From the NCBI RefSeq assembly GCF_000308595.1, contig NZ_BAGA01000111.1, positions 25,696 through 89,695 of the forward strand: 64,000 bases of DNA. The letters are read 5' to 3'. Numbering within the stretch: position 1 is the stretch's first letter; every line of letters begins with the position of its first letter. Position numbers and translations under genes: made by a program. The notes under the pieces were generated by a model. The model made no database searches, was not told where the DNA came from, and was given only the letters and a program-made list of their open reading frames with translations. This document shows, piece by piece, positions 8,321 through 17,578 of this stretch. The DNA is from Nocardia higoensis NBRC 100133. GTDB lineage: Bacteria; Actinomycetota; Actinomycetes; Mycobacteriales; Mycobacteriaceae.

Positions 8321-9349
8321 TCACAGCGCCGCCCCGATGTTCTGGTCGATGGCGATGTCGAGTTCATGGGCCGGTTCGAACTCCGCAGCGATGCCCTCTT
8401 CGGCCTGTTCGCCGATCGCGGCGGTCACCGCCGTGTCGATCCGGGCTGCGGCGTCGGGTTGGGCCTGCTCGCGTTCCGAGTCTGGTTCGGGCTGTGCGGC
8501 GCTGTGGTAGTAGGTGCCGTCGCGGCCGGCCAGATAGGCGGTGTGGATGTGTTCCGGGCTGGCGCCGGCCTGTTCGGCGGCGCTGCGCGCGAGCCTGGTT
8601 CGGGCGAGCAGTCCGTCGAGGTGACCGATCAGTTCTTGGTCGAGGCTGGGGACGCCGGTGAAGCGTTCGCTGGTGTGGGTGTGTTCGGCGGTGAGGTCTT
8701 GGACTTGCCGCAGCGCGTTCTGGCGGGCCACGGCGCGTTCGTCGGCGCCGGTGTCGAGGTCGCCGTCGCGTTCTTCGGCTTCGAGAAGTTCGTCGGTGGC
8801 GGCGATGATCGCGTCGATCTCGGCCAGCGAGCCGATGTCGGGGCCGCGTCCGCCGAGGGCGCGGTCGAGTAGGTTCGCCGGGTCCGCCGCCGTGCCCAGA
8901 GCCCGGTCTTGGGGGCGTGAGCGGGCGCCGTCCTGGTCCGAGCCGGTGATGCCGGGCTCGATGCGGCCGGTGATGATCGCGGCTTGGCTCAGGGTCCGCC
9001 ATGTCTGGTCATCGACCGGGAGGTCACCAGCGGCTTTTGCGTGAGCGAGCTGGAAGTAATGGGCGCGAGCGGTTTCCGGGCGGGTCTGCCAGACCGCTGT
9101 GGCGGCATCGAGTTGCGACCACAGGCTGCGTTGCTCCATCGGTCCCGACCGGGCCCATCGGGCGCTCAGGTCGGCGGCTCGAGCGGTCAGTTCGGCGATC
9201 TGATCCGGGGTTTCCCCGTAGGGCGCGATTTCGCGGAGGTAGTGGTAACGGGTGAAGTCCGCGCGCAGCTTGGCTTCGCGGGGGCTGGCCGCGTCCTGGT
9301 AGTAGCCGGGATCGGTCGGTGTGCCGGTCCGGCTGTGTGGCCAGTTCAT
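8321..9349 (-). CDS. Hypothetical ICE protein upstream of the coupling protein
   Basis: A 342-residue soluble, charged and helical protein starting at ATG 9349. It lies 49 bp upstream of the coupling protein gene, so the two are probably co-transcribed. The sequence is rich in Ala, Glu, Arg and Gln and contains long amphipathic helices (for example LTARAADLSARWARSG). No catalytic motif, signal peptide or membrane segment is visible and the family is not recognised. It lacks the WNP element of the five paralogues around it. A role as coupling-protein partner or DNA-processing accessory would fit the position but is inference. Confidence 0.65.
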   Translation of the reverse strand: MNWPHSRTGTPTDPGYYQDAASPREAKLRADFTRYHYLREIAPYGETPDQIAELTARAADLSARWARSGPMEQRSLWSQLDAATAVWQTRPETARAHYFQLAHAKAAGDLPVDDQTWRTLSQAAIITGRIEPGITGSDQDGARSRPQDRALGTAADPANLLDRALGGRGPDIGSLAEIDAIIAATDELLEAEERDGDLDTGADERAVARQNALRQVQDLTAEHTHTSERFTGVPSLDQELIGHLDGLLARTRLARSAAEQAGASPEHIHTAYLAGRDGTYYHSAAQPEPDSEREQAQPDAAARIDTAVTAAIGEQAEEGIAAEFEPAHELDIAIDQNIGAAL

Positions 9350-9545
9350 CAGCGTCTCCCGGCGTTGTCACGACGGCGTGGTGGTGTCGGGCTGGTCGAA
9401 GAGTGTGGTGTGGACATCGGGGCGTCCTCCGGTTCGAGCGGAACGGTTCGTTGTCCCCGGCGAGAAAGGTTCGATGTCGCGGTCAGTACCCGTGACCGCA
9501 GATCGACGAAAAGGCTTGTGACACTGTCAGTGCAGAGGCGAGTGA

Positions 9546-10511
9546 TCAGGGATCGTTGCCGTAGTCGGCGTGATATCCCGACTCGGGCGCGCTGCCGAGG
9601 TCGGTGTCGGAGCCGGGTGCTGCGGTGGTGGGCGTGTCCGGTAGGGCGCCGTCGACGGCGGCGGAGATGGCGCCCAGAGCCGTCATGCCGGTGTCGGGGC
9701 CGGCGAGCGCGGTATCCCGGGTTTCCGAGCGCAGGGACGCCTCGGCGGCGGCGATCATCTGCTGAGGCGTCGGCGGGAGAACCGGTGTGTCGGAGGTCGC
9801 GGTGCTACCAGCGGGTTCAGGGGGAATGTAGGGCGGGCTGGCGAGTTCATTCGTCGGGCGAGCGTAGGAATTCCATTCCTGGATCAGGGCGAGTTCGTCG
9901 CTGCCGTGCAGGTGAATCGCGTGTTGGCGACGTACCGGTTCTGCGCTGCTGCCCCACAGTTCCTCTGCCTCGGCTGCGGTGATGCGGGCGGCGGTAGCCA
10001 GGGCGGTGACGCGCTGGTGGTACAGGTTCATGTTGGCGACGAATCCGGCCTCGGTCGCCGGGTCGGTGCCGAAGCTGTAGCGGCCGACGGCGTTGCGTTC
10101 GTTGCGGGCGGCGGCCAGTGCGGCCATGCGTTCCAGTCGCCACAGATCTACGACGAGCATGTCGACGTAGAACCCGGTCGCGGCGTCGTCTCGGGCCGGT
10201 GAGGACAGCTCGCGGGTGGCGGCGTCGACTCTCGGGCGGGTGCGCTGCTGACCCAGTGCTGCGGCGTCGGCGATCAGTCCCGGGTCGACGCCGGCGCTGA
10301 GCGCGGTCTGTTCCAGACGTTCGCGTTCGCCGTCGAGGGCATCGAGATGCTGTTGCCATGCGGCTTCGGGGCCGCCGCCGTCGAGGGCATCGAAGCCGGT
10401 CCAGCCGGCATCGAGGATGCGGGCATGTTCGGCGGCCAGATGTCCGATCGTGAGCAGTGTCCGTGCCTGCCACTGCTCGACGGTCTCGGCTGGGTCGTTC
10501 GGTGTGGTCAT
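9546..10511 (-). CDS. Conserved ICE protein, paralogue family member 3 of 5
   Basis: A 321-residue protein starting at ATG 10511. Family landmarks are EHARILDAGW near the start, an ERLEQTALSAGVDPGLIADAA helix, a middle helix VDLWRLERMAALAAARNE, then YHQRVTALATAARITAAEAE ending in ELWG, and LIQEWNSYARP. The C-terminal third is Pro/Ser/Thr rich and probably disordered, ending DYGNDP. The VDLWRLERMAAL segment aligns with DMWTLEHMAAL in the gene at 10527 and VRGLQDMAGV in the gene at 11459. The function is unknown. Confidence 0.7.
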   Translation of the reverse strand: MTTPNDPAETVEQWQARTLLTIGHLAAEHARILDAGWTGFDALDGGGPEAAWQQHLDALDGERERLEQTALSAGVDPGLIADAAALGQQRTRPRVDAATRELSSPARDDAATGFYVDMLVVDLWRLERMAALAAARNERNAVGRYSFGTDPATEAGFVANMNLYHQRVTALATAARITAAEAEELWGSSAEPVRRQHAIHLHGSDELALIQEWNSYARPTNELASPPYIPPEPAGSTATSDTPVLPPTPQQMIAAAEASLRSETRDTALAGPDTGMTALGAISAAVDGALPDTPTTAAPGSDTDLGSAPESGYHADYGNDP

Positions 10512-10526
10512 GGGGTCTCCGTCGGT

Positions 10527-11462
10527 TCAGAGTTCGATGCCGGGTTCGGTCGTCGTGATGTCGGAAGGTGGTTCGACCAGGTCTGCGCCCACGCTCGGCG
10601 TTGCCCTCGAGGGCGGGAGCAGTGCGGCGTCGAGGGCGTGATCGACTCCCGCGGCGGCGGGTGCGGTAGCGCCGATGTCGTGCACAGCGGCGCGGACGCG
10701 GTCGAACAGCACTGTCGGTGTCGGGGGCCGGTGGCGGTTCGGGGTGGTGAAGGCCTCGACCTCGCCGGCGAGGTTTTCGCTGCTGCGGTTCAGGTTCCAT
10801 TCGATGCCCGGCCAGGCCTGGGCCCGCCAGAGCTGTTCGAGGTCGGCGTCGTCGTAGCCGGCGACGCTGACCTCGACCAGCCGCCGCCACCCGGGTGCGT
10901 CGCGTCCCCACAGCTCGCCGCGCTCGGCCACCGACAGATGCGCGACCGCGGCGGTCAGGTCGATGCGCTGCCACAGCGCGTCCATGTTGCGCAGGTACTG
11001 CTCATGACCGGCCCTGTCGGTCGGGTCTCCGACCCCGCGATGTTCGCGGGCGACCCCGAGGGCGGCCATGTGCTCGAGGGTCCACATGTCCTCGGCGATC
11101 TGGGCGATCATCTGCGCGCGGACCGGGTCCTCGCCGTAGCGGGTCGTCGGGGGATTGCGTGTGCTTTCCTCCCACCGGCGTGCCTGCGTCCCGCCCTCGA
11201 TCGCGGCGGTGATCATCGCCTGCGGGATGCCGGAGGCGGCGGCGCGCACGATCAGTTCGCGCCGTTCGGCCGCGAGGTCGAGCAGGTGTGCGCGCCAGGT
11301 CGCGATCGCGACATCCCCGCGCCCGGCGGCCGGGTCGTAGTCCGGGTATCCGCGGTAGAGCACGCGCGCGTGATCGAAGGACAACTGCTGTATGCGCGCG
11401 AGGAGTCCGGCTTTCCAGCCGGCCAACTCACCGGCGTCCTCGCCGAAAGGGGCTGTGGTCAT
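10527..11462 (-). CDS. Conserved ICE protein, paralogue family member 4 of 5
   Basis: A 311-residue protein read from ATG 11462; this start overlaps the stop of the gene at 11459 as ATGA, and the longer frame upstream is that gene's shadow. The family layout is clear: FDHARVLYRGY, the GIPQAMITAAIEGG element, EDMWTLEHMAALGVAREHRG, an RNMDALWQRIDL helix, LSVAERGELWG and LEQLWRAQAWPGIEWNLN. It lies directly next to family members 3 and 5, so the three form a contiguous block. No motif suggests catalysis. The C-terminus is rich in Pro and acidic residues. Confidence 0.7.
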   Translation of the reverse strand: MTTAPFGEDAGELAGWKAGLLARIQQLSFDHARVLYRGYPDYDPAAGRGDVAIATWRAHLLDLAAERRELIVRAAASGIPQAMITAAIEGGTQARRWEESTRNPPTTRYGEDPVRAQMIAQIAEDMWTLEHMAALGVAREHRGVGDPTDRAGHEQYLRNMDALWQRIDLTAAVAHLSVAERGELWGRDAPGWRRLVEVSVAGYDDADLEQLWRAQAWPGIEWNLNRSSENLAGEVEAFTTPNRHRPPTPTVLFDRVRAAVHDIGATAPAAAGVDHALDAALLPPSRATPSVGADLVEPPSDITTTEPGIEL

Positions 11463-12343
11463 CGGTCGGCTCCTTCGCTCAGGTCGAGTTCGGGGACTGC
11501 GCTGGACTGCTCGGGCAGCGGTGAGTCGCTGTCCCCGGGTTCCGGGTCCGCGCCGGTATTCGTGGCATCGACTGCCGTCTGGATGGCGACTGCTGCCCGG
11601 GGCAGCGTCCGGGACGTTGTGTGCGGGTGTTCGGTGGCGGTGAGTGCGTCGATGACCTGGGCGACCATGCGGTCCGGGGAGGTCGGCATCGCCGCGGCGG
11701 AGTCTTCGGCGGTGATGCCGGCGGCTTGGAGCACGACCACCGGGATCGTGGCGGCGCTGAAGTCGGTGGCGACGATCCGGTTCCAGCGCTGCGCCAACGA
11801 CTTCGGGTCTGTGTTGGTGAACTGGGCGGCGACCGCTGTGGACCAGTGACGGTCGCTGCGTCGCCACACCTGATGCTGTTCCTCGGTGCTCAGGCCCAAG
11901 GCGTGGGAGATCGCGCCCAGCCGCTGCCAGGTCATGCCCATGACACGCCGGAATCGGGCAACCACGTCGGCGTCGAGTCCGCCACGACCGATATAGATCG
12001 CACCGACGCCGGCCATGTCCTGCAAGCCGCGGACCTCGCGCCCGAGCACCGACAGCAGGTGCTCACGCTCGACATGGCCGGAGCCGAGCAGCGACTGTCC
12101 GGGCGCCCAGCGCATCCCGCGCTGCCCGGCCGCGCGGGCGTAGTCGATCCAGGGCTTGGGCACCCCGACACCGAGCGCGACCTGCTCGAGCTGGGTCAGC
12201 GACCGCTGCCCGATCCCCAACTGCTCCCCCGCCGCCGCCGACATGCCGGCTTCGGCGAGTCGGGCGCGGTGGCGCTCGTTGTCCAGTGCCAGATTCTGGA
12301 TTCCCTTGAGCAGGTGCGCTTGCAGCCCGGTCGGTGTGGCCAT
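11459..12343 (-). CDS. Conserved ICE protein, paralogue family member 5 of 5
   Basis: A 294-residue protein starting at ATG 12343 (an in-frame ATG at 12379 is less likely because the extra residues are not conserved in the siblings). It has GVPKPWIDYARAAGQRGMRW followed by AP (about residues 63-84), VRGLQDMAGVGA in the middle, VMGMTWQRLGAISHALGLS, HQVWRR and LAQRWNRI. The GVPKPWIDYAR segment is very close to GIPQSWIDHVQ in member 2, which is what links the two sub-blocks of the family. The C-terminus is acidic and low complexity. The function is unknown. Confidence 0.7.
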   Translation of the reverse strand: MATPTGLQAHLLKGIQNLALDNERHRARLAEAGMSAAAGEQLGIGQRSLTQLEQVALGVGVPKPWIDYARAAGQRGMRWAPGQSLLGSGHVEREHLLSVLGREVRGLQDMAGVGAIYIGRGGLDADVVARFRRVMGMTWQRLGAISHALGLSTEEQHQVWRRSDRHWSTAVAAQFTNTDPKSLAQRWNRIVATDFSAATIPVVVLQAAGITAEDSAAAMPTSPDRMVAQVIDALTATEHPHTTSRTLPRAAVAIQTAVDATNTGADPEPGDSDSPLPEQSSAVPELDLSEGADR

Positions 12344-12395
12344 CACAGCACCCCGCGCCGACTCGACCCGCGTGCACACCTGGCCAGCGGCGCGC

Positions 12396-13472
12396 TCATG
12401 GCTCCGGCTCCCATGCCTGCTCGGAGAAGACGCCGGCGCTGAGCGGGTCGAGTTCGACCGCTTCCTCTGCTGCTGTGCCGTCGCTGTCGCCGACCGCCGC
12501 GATCAGGGCGTCGTTGACGGCGTCGAACCCGGATACTTCGGTGTCGGGTTCGAGGATCGCGGCCGCCGCGTGGGTGAGGTGGATCTCGGCGGTCAGTTCT
12601 TCGGCGAGGCCCCGTATCGCATCCAGCGACACCGGCGGGTATTCCGGTTCGGCGACCTCGTCGCGCTCCTCGTCGAGGCCGTGGTCTGCGGTCGTATCGA
12701 GGTCATCACCGAAGTCGATGTCCACGGTTTCGGCGTCGATCACCTCGGCGCCCTCCGGTGTCGCGTCGGCGCTGTCGACGACAGCGTCGATGACGTCGGT
12801 GGCGGTGCGGCCGGTGTCTTCGGCGAACCGTTGCTCATAGGCGTCGGCGGCGCGGGCGTGGTCTGCGGACAGGTCGCGTTCGGCGTCGGCCGCCGCGAAC
12901 GCCGCCGCTGAGGCGGCGGCCTCACCGACGTGCCCCTCACCGGACAAGGTCTCGGTGAAACCTGCCGCGCGTCGCCGGATGTCGATCAGCAACTTCTTGT
13001 ATTCGACGTCGAGGGAATGCAATTCGTCGGCGCGGGTTTCGCGTCCGGTGTAGGCCTCACGCTTGGCGTCGTGGATTTGCTCGTTGTGCCGGTACTGCTG
13101 TCGCCCCAGCCGGTTACGTCGCGACAGATCCCGATCCGCCCGGCTGATCCTGGCATCGGTCTCCCGCTGGGTGAGCTGGTGGGCTTCGGCGTTGAGGGTG
13201 ATCCGGCCGCGGATCTCCTCGACGCGGGCATCGTTGACCCGCACTTTGGAGTTCGTTTCGGCAATGGTCGCGTCGACCCGCACGGTGTGCTCCCACAACG
13301 AGCGCGCTTCCCGGTTATCGGCATGCTCGAGACGTTGGTCGTGTTCGGCGCGGGATCTGCTGTCACCGCCTCGGCCACGCATCAGCGCAGCGGTTGTGTG
13401 CGCGGTTTGCAGCGCTTGCACGAATCCTTGACGTACTTGCTGACTGCTCTCCTCGACCGGGTCCCCGCTCAT
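12396..13472 (-). CDS. Coiled-coil ICE protein with acidic C-terminus
   Basis: A 358-residue protein starting at ATG 13472, which overlaps the stop of the lipoprotein gene as ATGA. Residues from about 45 to 170 are highly charged and helical with heptad-like spacing, consistent with a coiled coil. The C-terminal half is strongly acidic (DIDFGDDLDTT and similar). There is no signal peptide, membrane span or recognised domain. Long coiled-coil proteins in type IV operons can act as scaffolds or chaperones; the role here is inference. It sits between the secretion apparatus genes and the paralogue block. Confidence 0.65.
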   Translation of the reverse strand: MSGDPVEESSQQVRQGFVQALQTAHTTAALMRGRGGDSRSRAEHDQRLEHADNREARSLWEHTVRVDATIAETNSKVRVNDARVEEIRGRITLNAEAHQLTQRETDARISRADRDLSRRNRLGRQQYRHNEQIHDAKREAYTGRETRADELHSLDVEYKKLLIDIRRRAAGFTETLSGEGHVGEAAASAAAFAAADAERDLSADHARAADAYEQRFAEDTGRTATDVIDAVVDSADATPEGAEVIDAETVDIDFGDDLDTTADHGLDEERDEVAEPEYPPVSLDAIRGLAEELTAEIHLTHAAAAILEPDTEVSGFDAVNDALIAAVGDSDGTAAEEAVELDPLSAGVFSEQAWEPEP

Positions 13473-14011
13473 TGCGGCACTCGCAATCCGGCCAGCCGCC
13501 ATCCTTGCCCGTCACCGGCGCGGATCACGATGGCGTACACCGGGAAGCCGATCACCCCATCGGTGGGCACATCGAGTTCGACGCCGAGTACACGGGCCAG
13601 CCGGGTAGGGGTATCGGGTGGATGGTCATCGGCGGTGAGCCGCACGTGGGTGTGAACCTCTGTACGGTTCTCACGCCACTGCTGCCACCGGGCAGGAGTA
13701 ATCGGCCCCCACACCTGTGTCGTCGACATCGCCTGCGCGGCGAAACGGTCGTCGAGCAGTGGCCGCGCCGATCGCAGCGCCTCCGCCAGATCGCGCTGGT
13801 GCAGCGGCTGATAGGTGAATACGGCCCGGACTGCGACGGCGAGCACCTGCTGGCCCGCGCAGGGATCGATCTGGTCGAACGGCGCGGGTAAACCCGCTGC
13901 ACGACACACACTCCGATCCGCCGCAGGCATGTGGACGGTGTCCGCCGCGCACCCGGCGACCGTGGCCGCGACCATGGCGCCGACCGTCGTCGCGCGCAAG
14001 CGGGCGATCAT
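13469..14011 (-). CDS. Predicted conjugation lipoprotein
   Basis: A 180-residue exported protein. The N-terminus MIARLRATTVGAMVAATVAGC ends in a lipobox-like TVAGC with Cys21 as the likely lipidated residue. The mature part has alpha-plus-beta character with an RWQQWRENRTEVHTHVRL strand pair and a C-terminal WRLAGLRV strand. That pattern resembles NTF2-fold periplasmic assembly proteins (VirB8/TcpC-like) in outline only. Start and stop overlap both neighbours by ATGA. It is probably a cell-surface component of the mating channel. Confidence 0.7.
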   Translation of the reverse strand: MIARLRATTVGAMVAATVAGCAADTVHMPAADRSVCRAAGLPAPFDQIDPCAGQQVLAVAVRAVFTYQPLHQRDLAEALRSARPLLDDRFAAQAMSTTQVWGPITPARWQQWRENRTEVHTHVRLTADDHPPDTPTRLARVLGVELDVPTDGVIGFPVYAIVIRAGDGQGWRLAGLRVPQ

Positions 14012-14682
14012 GACAGGCCTTCCTCGACAGCGATGAGGGTTGCCGGGTCACTGCCGTGCCAGGACAGAGTCGAATCACCATCGGCCTGGGCGGCGAGAGC
14101 ATGTGCCGGATCGGTCACCAGCTCTAGCAGCAGGTTCGCCGCTAGAGCGCGGTGGTGGAGCCCGAGCAGGTCGACCCCGTGGGTGCGGTCCATCGTCAAC
14201 CGCAGCGCGGCCGCCTCGGCTCCCCACTCGACACGAGCCCGGCCCGCCACCCGAATCGCCTGCTGGGCAGAGGACTTTGCCGCCTGGGCCAAGCGCACCG
14301 GGCAGGCATGAGGGTGGCGGTCTCGCCAGATGAGTTGCCCTCCGGCGCGGGCCACCGCGAAATGGGTGCGGGTGCCCGCGCACCACAGCGCTAAGCGCGG
14401 ACCGCGCGACGCCTGCTCGACGAGCACGGGATCGACACGCTTCTGTGCCAGATTCAGTGCCCGGATCGCGTCGATGTCCACACCGGCGAGGTGCCGCAAG
14501 GCGTGCACGAACATGCCGAACGCCTGCTGATCACACAGTCCGTTCGTGGCGGCGAACCGCTCGAGATCCAGCACGCGGGTCATCCGACGCAGGCAAGCCG
14601 TATGGGCGGCGACCAAGGCCATGATCTCGGGCGGTGTGATCCCCCTGCCGACGGTGATGTCGTTGTTCTCGCTGTCGGTCAT
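14008..14682 (-). CDS. Hypothetical ICE protein between lipoprotein and cell-wall hydrolase
   Basis: A 224-residue soluble protein starting at ATG 14682, overlapping the hydrolase stop as ATGA and overlapping the next gene the same way. It is helical, with CLRRMTRVLDLERFAATNGL and a central WCAGTRTHFAVARAGGQLIW strand-rich patch. I do not recognise the family and see no signal peptide. The tight overlaps place it in the same translational unit as the secretion channel genes. Confidence 0.6.
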   Translation of the reverse strand: MTDSENNDITVGRGITPPEIMALVAAHTACLRRMTRVLDLERFAATNGLCDQQAFGMFVHALRHLAGVDIDAIRALNLAQKRVDPVLVEQASRGPRLALWCAGTRTHFAVARAGGQLIWRDRHPHACPVRLAQAAKSSAQQAIRVAGRARVEWGAEAAALRLTMDRTHGVDLLGLHHRALAANLLLELVTDPAHALAAQADGDSTLSWHGSDPATLIAVEEGLS

Positions 14683-15866
14683 CGTGTGTCCTCCGATACC
14701 TCGGGTAGGAGTTCTCGTTGCGGGTGAGCCGCTGGCGTGAAGTGGTGCGCGACAGGTGCGCTCTGCTCGGGCGAGGCGGAGTAGCGGCGTATGTCCATGC
14801 GTTCGCCTTCCCACGCGCTCAGCGGCGTGAAAGTGACGGTTTGGCTGGATTGCGGGGCGTGGAGCAGCAGGTCACGGCCTTGCTCGTCGCGGCCGTAGTA
14901 GATGCCGACGTGGTGGGAGTCCGCACTGCCCGGCGCGGTGAAGAAGATCAGGTCGCCCGGCTGTCGCTGCGTCAGTGGCACGACCTGCGCGGTGGGATGG
15001 TCTTGTTGGGCTTGGGTGTAGTGCGGCAGCCGTATCCGGCCGCCCGAGGCGTGATAGACCGCATACAGGGTCAGGCCGGAGCAGTCGAAGCCGCCCGAGG
15101 TGGGCCCGGAGGTGTCTCCGCCACCCCAGACATACGGGGTGCCGATCCAGCGGGCGGCATGCTCGATCACCGCCCGCCCGAACGCGGATGCTTCCGCGGG
15201 TGTCAGCGGGGTTCCCGAGACCGAGCCACAGCCGGGCCCGGAGACACCGGTGGAGGTGTGTGTGGCCGGTCCGGGATCGATGTCGGCGAACAGTTCAAAT
15301 AGTCGGCGCGCCAAGGGCAGTTGGCCGGCGTAGGCGTTGACGGCGCTGCGTTCGATGGCTTGGGCGAGGTCGGCAGGCGCCATCCGTTCGGCGGCGGCGC
15401 CGAGTTGATCGGCGTGGTCGTAGAACCAGTTGATCTGGTAGACGGGGTCCATGAGTGTGGCGATGCCGACCGATCCCCAGATGCTGGCGCGCAGTTGATG
15501 GGGGCCGACCGAGTCGTGGTCGTGGCCGAGCCCGTCGTTGGCGTAGCTCAGTGAGTCGGGCACCGACGGGTTGGCGAGGTTACGGAACGAGGACTCGGTG
15601 GCCTGGGCGGCGAGTTCGGCGACGATGACCGATTCCGGCATCCGCCGCTGGTTGCCGATCGCGACCCCCTCACGCGCTAACCGCAGCTGGGACTCCGACA
15701 GCCCGGCCACCGTCTGTCCGGTCGGCTCATCGATCACGGCACCGGCAGCAACCGGTGTCGCACAGGAGGACTCGTCCTCGACGACAACAGCCACCAGCAG
15801 GACCAGCAGCAGGAGAATCGGCCCCAAGATCAGCGCCGCAGCCGGGGTTTTCGACGTCGAGTTCAC
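14679..15866 (-). CDS. Membrane-anchored lytic transglycosylase-like plus NlpC/P60 hydrolase
   Basis: A 395-residue, two-domain peptidoglycan hydrolase of the kind used to open the wall for conjugation channels. One membrane anchor lies at residues 10-29. Residues 60-195 look like a lysozyme-fold muramidase/transglycosylase, with a candidate acid in ATESSFRN (Glu91) and DSVGPHQLR. Residues 225-365 are NlpC/P60: GGFDCSGL gives catalytic Cys262, SHHVGIY gives His319, and LLLHAP a later polar residue. The GTG start overlaps the VirB4-like gene stop (GTGA). The domain order matches transfer proteins such as TcpG and VirB1-like enzymes of Gram-positive elements. The catalytic Cys and His are both present, so it should be active. 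Confidence 0.88.
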   Translation of the reverse strand: MNSTSKTPAAALILGPILLLLVLLVAVVVEDESSCATPVAAGAVIDEPTGQTVAGLSESQLRLAREGVAIGNQRRMPESVIVAELAAQATESSFRNLANPSVPDSLSYANDGLGHDHDSVGPHQLRASIWGSVGIATLMDPVYQINWFYDHADQLGAAAERMAPADLAQAIERSAVNAYAGQLPLARRLFELFADIDPGPATHTSTGVSGPGCGSVSGTPLTPAEASAFGRAVIEHAARWIGTPYVWGGGDTSGPTSGGFDCSGLTLYAVYHASGGRIRLPHYTQAQQDHPTAQVVPLTQRQPGDLIFFTAPGSADSHHVGIYYGRDEQGRDLLLHAPQSSQTVTFTPLSAWEGERMDIRRYSASPEQSAPVAHHFTPAAHPQRELLPEVSEDTR

Positions 15867-17578
15867 CGGCGCTCACCACCGGGCATACCGCCGCCGGGCA
15901 GGTTGTCGAACCGGCGATTCGTGTTGTGGACCTGGCTGGTTCGCTCCGTGAGTGTGAAGCCGAGACGGAAGGCCACGCCGGGTTCGGCGGCCTCGCCGGT
16001 TTTCAGCAGGAAGCAGCCCGTGCCGGGTGGCGTTTCGCGCCGGGTCGGGTCGAGGTCGTCGTCGGTGGGTGGGCGCGGCGCGGCCCAGGAGGTGATCAGC
16101 AGTTTCTCGGTGTCGGTGATCCCGACCACGGCGCGGATACGGTCGACTTCCTCGGGCCCGACCGGGCCGATGATCTTGGCGCGGGCGCGTTCGAAGAAAC
16201 CGAGCGCTTTGGCCTGTGCGGCAACAGAGTCGAAGGCAGCGAGGTCTTTGATGGTGTGGCTGCACATGATCAGCCCGGTGCCCAAAGTCCGGTTCAGGCG
16301 GGTCAGGGCATCGACGCGATCGACCATGAAATCACCGGCGCCGAGCACGCGCCAGATCTCGTCCATCACCACTTCGAAAGTCCGAGGCGGCGCCAGGCCG
16401 GCATCCGTGAGCGCATGGGCGGCGGCGACCGCGCCGAACCCGTCGCTCCAGCACACCATCAACACCGCGGCCAGCAGCTTGGTGTCGCCCTCAGGGATCC
16501 GTGAGACATCCACGCAGACCGCCGGGCTGTCCAAGTTCAGCCGTGTGGTGGTGGGGCCGTTGAAGATGGCCCCGAACGGGCCTTCGACCAATGCCCGCAG
16601 CGATCGCCGCAAGGTTTTGGTGCTCGCCCGATAAGAGGGCTCGTCATCCTCCTCGGCGAATCGGCGCAGCCGTTCACCGCCGGTGGAGATGACCTCGAGC
16701 AGATCGGTCAGCAGCGGTGCGTGCCCGTAGCTAAACCCTCCTTCGGGGCTGTAGAGCTCACGCAGGCCAGCGGCGATGAGGACTTCCTCGTAGTCGGCGA
16801 CCCGGGAGCCACGCACCAGTTCGATCAACCCGGCGACCACGTTGACCTGCCCGGCCTCGACCCTCGCAGTGACCTGCCGACGCTGGTCAGGATCGGGGAG
16901 CCGGTCGATGATCGCGCCGAGTGCGCCGACGTCGAGGGGGTTGAGGGTGCCGTGTCCGTAACCGACGTCGACGACTTGGCCACCGAGGCGGTCCACCAGG
17001 TCGCGGTAGTCGGGTTTGGTGTCGCCCATGCACAGCACTGTCTCCCCCGCCGCGACCGCGCCGGTCACCATCCGCCGAATCAACGACGACTTACCGAAAC
17101 CGTTGAGCGCCAACACGAACGCGATCGGCGCGCTGATGAACCCGCGCAGGAACCACGACATCGGGTCGAAATGGACCGGGGCGCCGGTGATGTAGTGGGT
17201 GCCGACCGGGGTCCCGACCGTCGGGGCGCTCGCGCCGACCGAGAACGGCCACAGACCGGCGACCTGGACGGTGGTGGCCCGCCATTCGGGGGTGGCCGGG
17301 ACGACGGCCGCCCGGCCGCCGCCCGGCCCGCGGTATCCGCGATCGGTCAGCGTTGCCGGCGATCGTTCGAAGCCATCGTCGGCACCGTGGGTTTCGGTGC
17401 GCCGGGCAGCGGTCGCCCGGCGATGATCATCTCTGGACATCGCCAGCCGCGCCCACCAGCCCCCCGGCCCGGGCTGGGCGGCGGCAGCCTCGGTGGCCGC
17501 CCTCGCTGCGGGAGTCAGCACGCGCACGCCTGCGACGGATTCGGTCCGCTTCCAGCGTGGAGTGTCGGTGCGGGTCAT
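15863..17578 (-). CDS. VirB4-like conjugation ATPase
   Basis: A 571-residue ATPase with Walker A NGFGKSS (159-165) preceded by a hydrophobic strand PIAFVLAL, and Walker B EVVMDEIWR with a nearby MCSHTIKDLAAF arginine/His sensor region. DTKPDY after Walker A and the FEVVMDEIWRVL strand match the VirB4/TraC group of secretion ATPases found next to SCO6880-like genes in actinobacteria. It energises pilus or channel assembly at the inner face of the membrane. The ATG start overlaps the SCO6880-like gene stop (ATGA). The VirB4 N-terminal domain is missing here; in actinobacterial systems it is often supplied by the neighbouring protein. Confidence 0.88.
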   Translation of the reverse strand: MTRTDTPRWKRTESVAGVRVLTPAARAATEAAAAQPGPGGWWARLAMSRDDHRRATAARRTETHGADDGFERSPATLTDRGYRGPGGGRAAVVPATPEWRATTVQVAGLWPFSVGASAPTVGTPVGTHYITGAPVHFDPMSWFLRGFISAPIAFVLALNGFGKSSLIRRMVTGAVAAGETVLCMGDTKPDYRDLVDRLGGQVVDVGYGHGTLNPLDVGALGAIIDRLPDPDQRRQVTARVEAGQVNVVAGLIELVRGSRVADYEEVLIAAGLRELYSPEGGFSYGHAPLLTDLLEVISTGGERLRRFAEEDDEPSYRASTKTLRRSLRALVEGPFGAIFNGPTTTRLNLDSPAVCVDVSRIPEGDTKLLAAVLMVCWSDGFGAVAAAHALTDAGLAPPRTFEVVMDEIWRVLGAGDFMVDRVDALTRLNRTLGTGLIMCSHTIKDLAAFDSVAAQAKALGFFERARAKIIGPVGPEEVDRIRAVVGITDTEKLLITSWAAPRPPTDDDLDPTRRETPPGTGCFLLKTGEAAEPGVAFRLGFTLTERTSQVHNTNRRFDNLPGGGMPGGERR

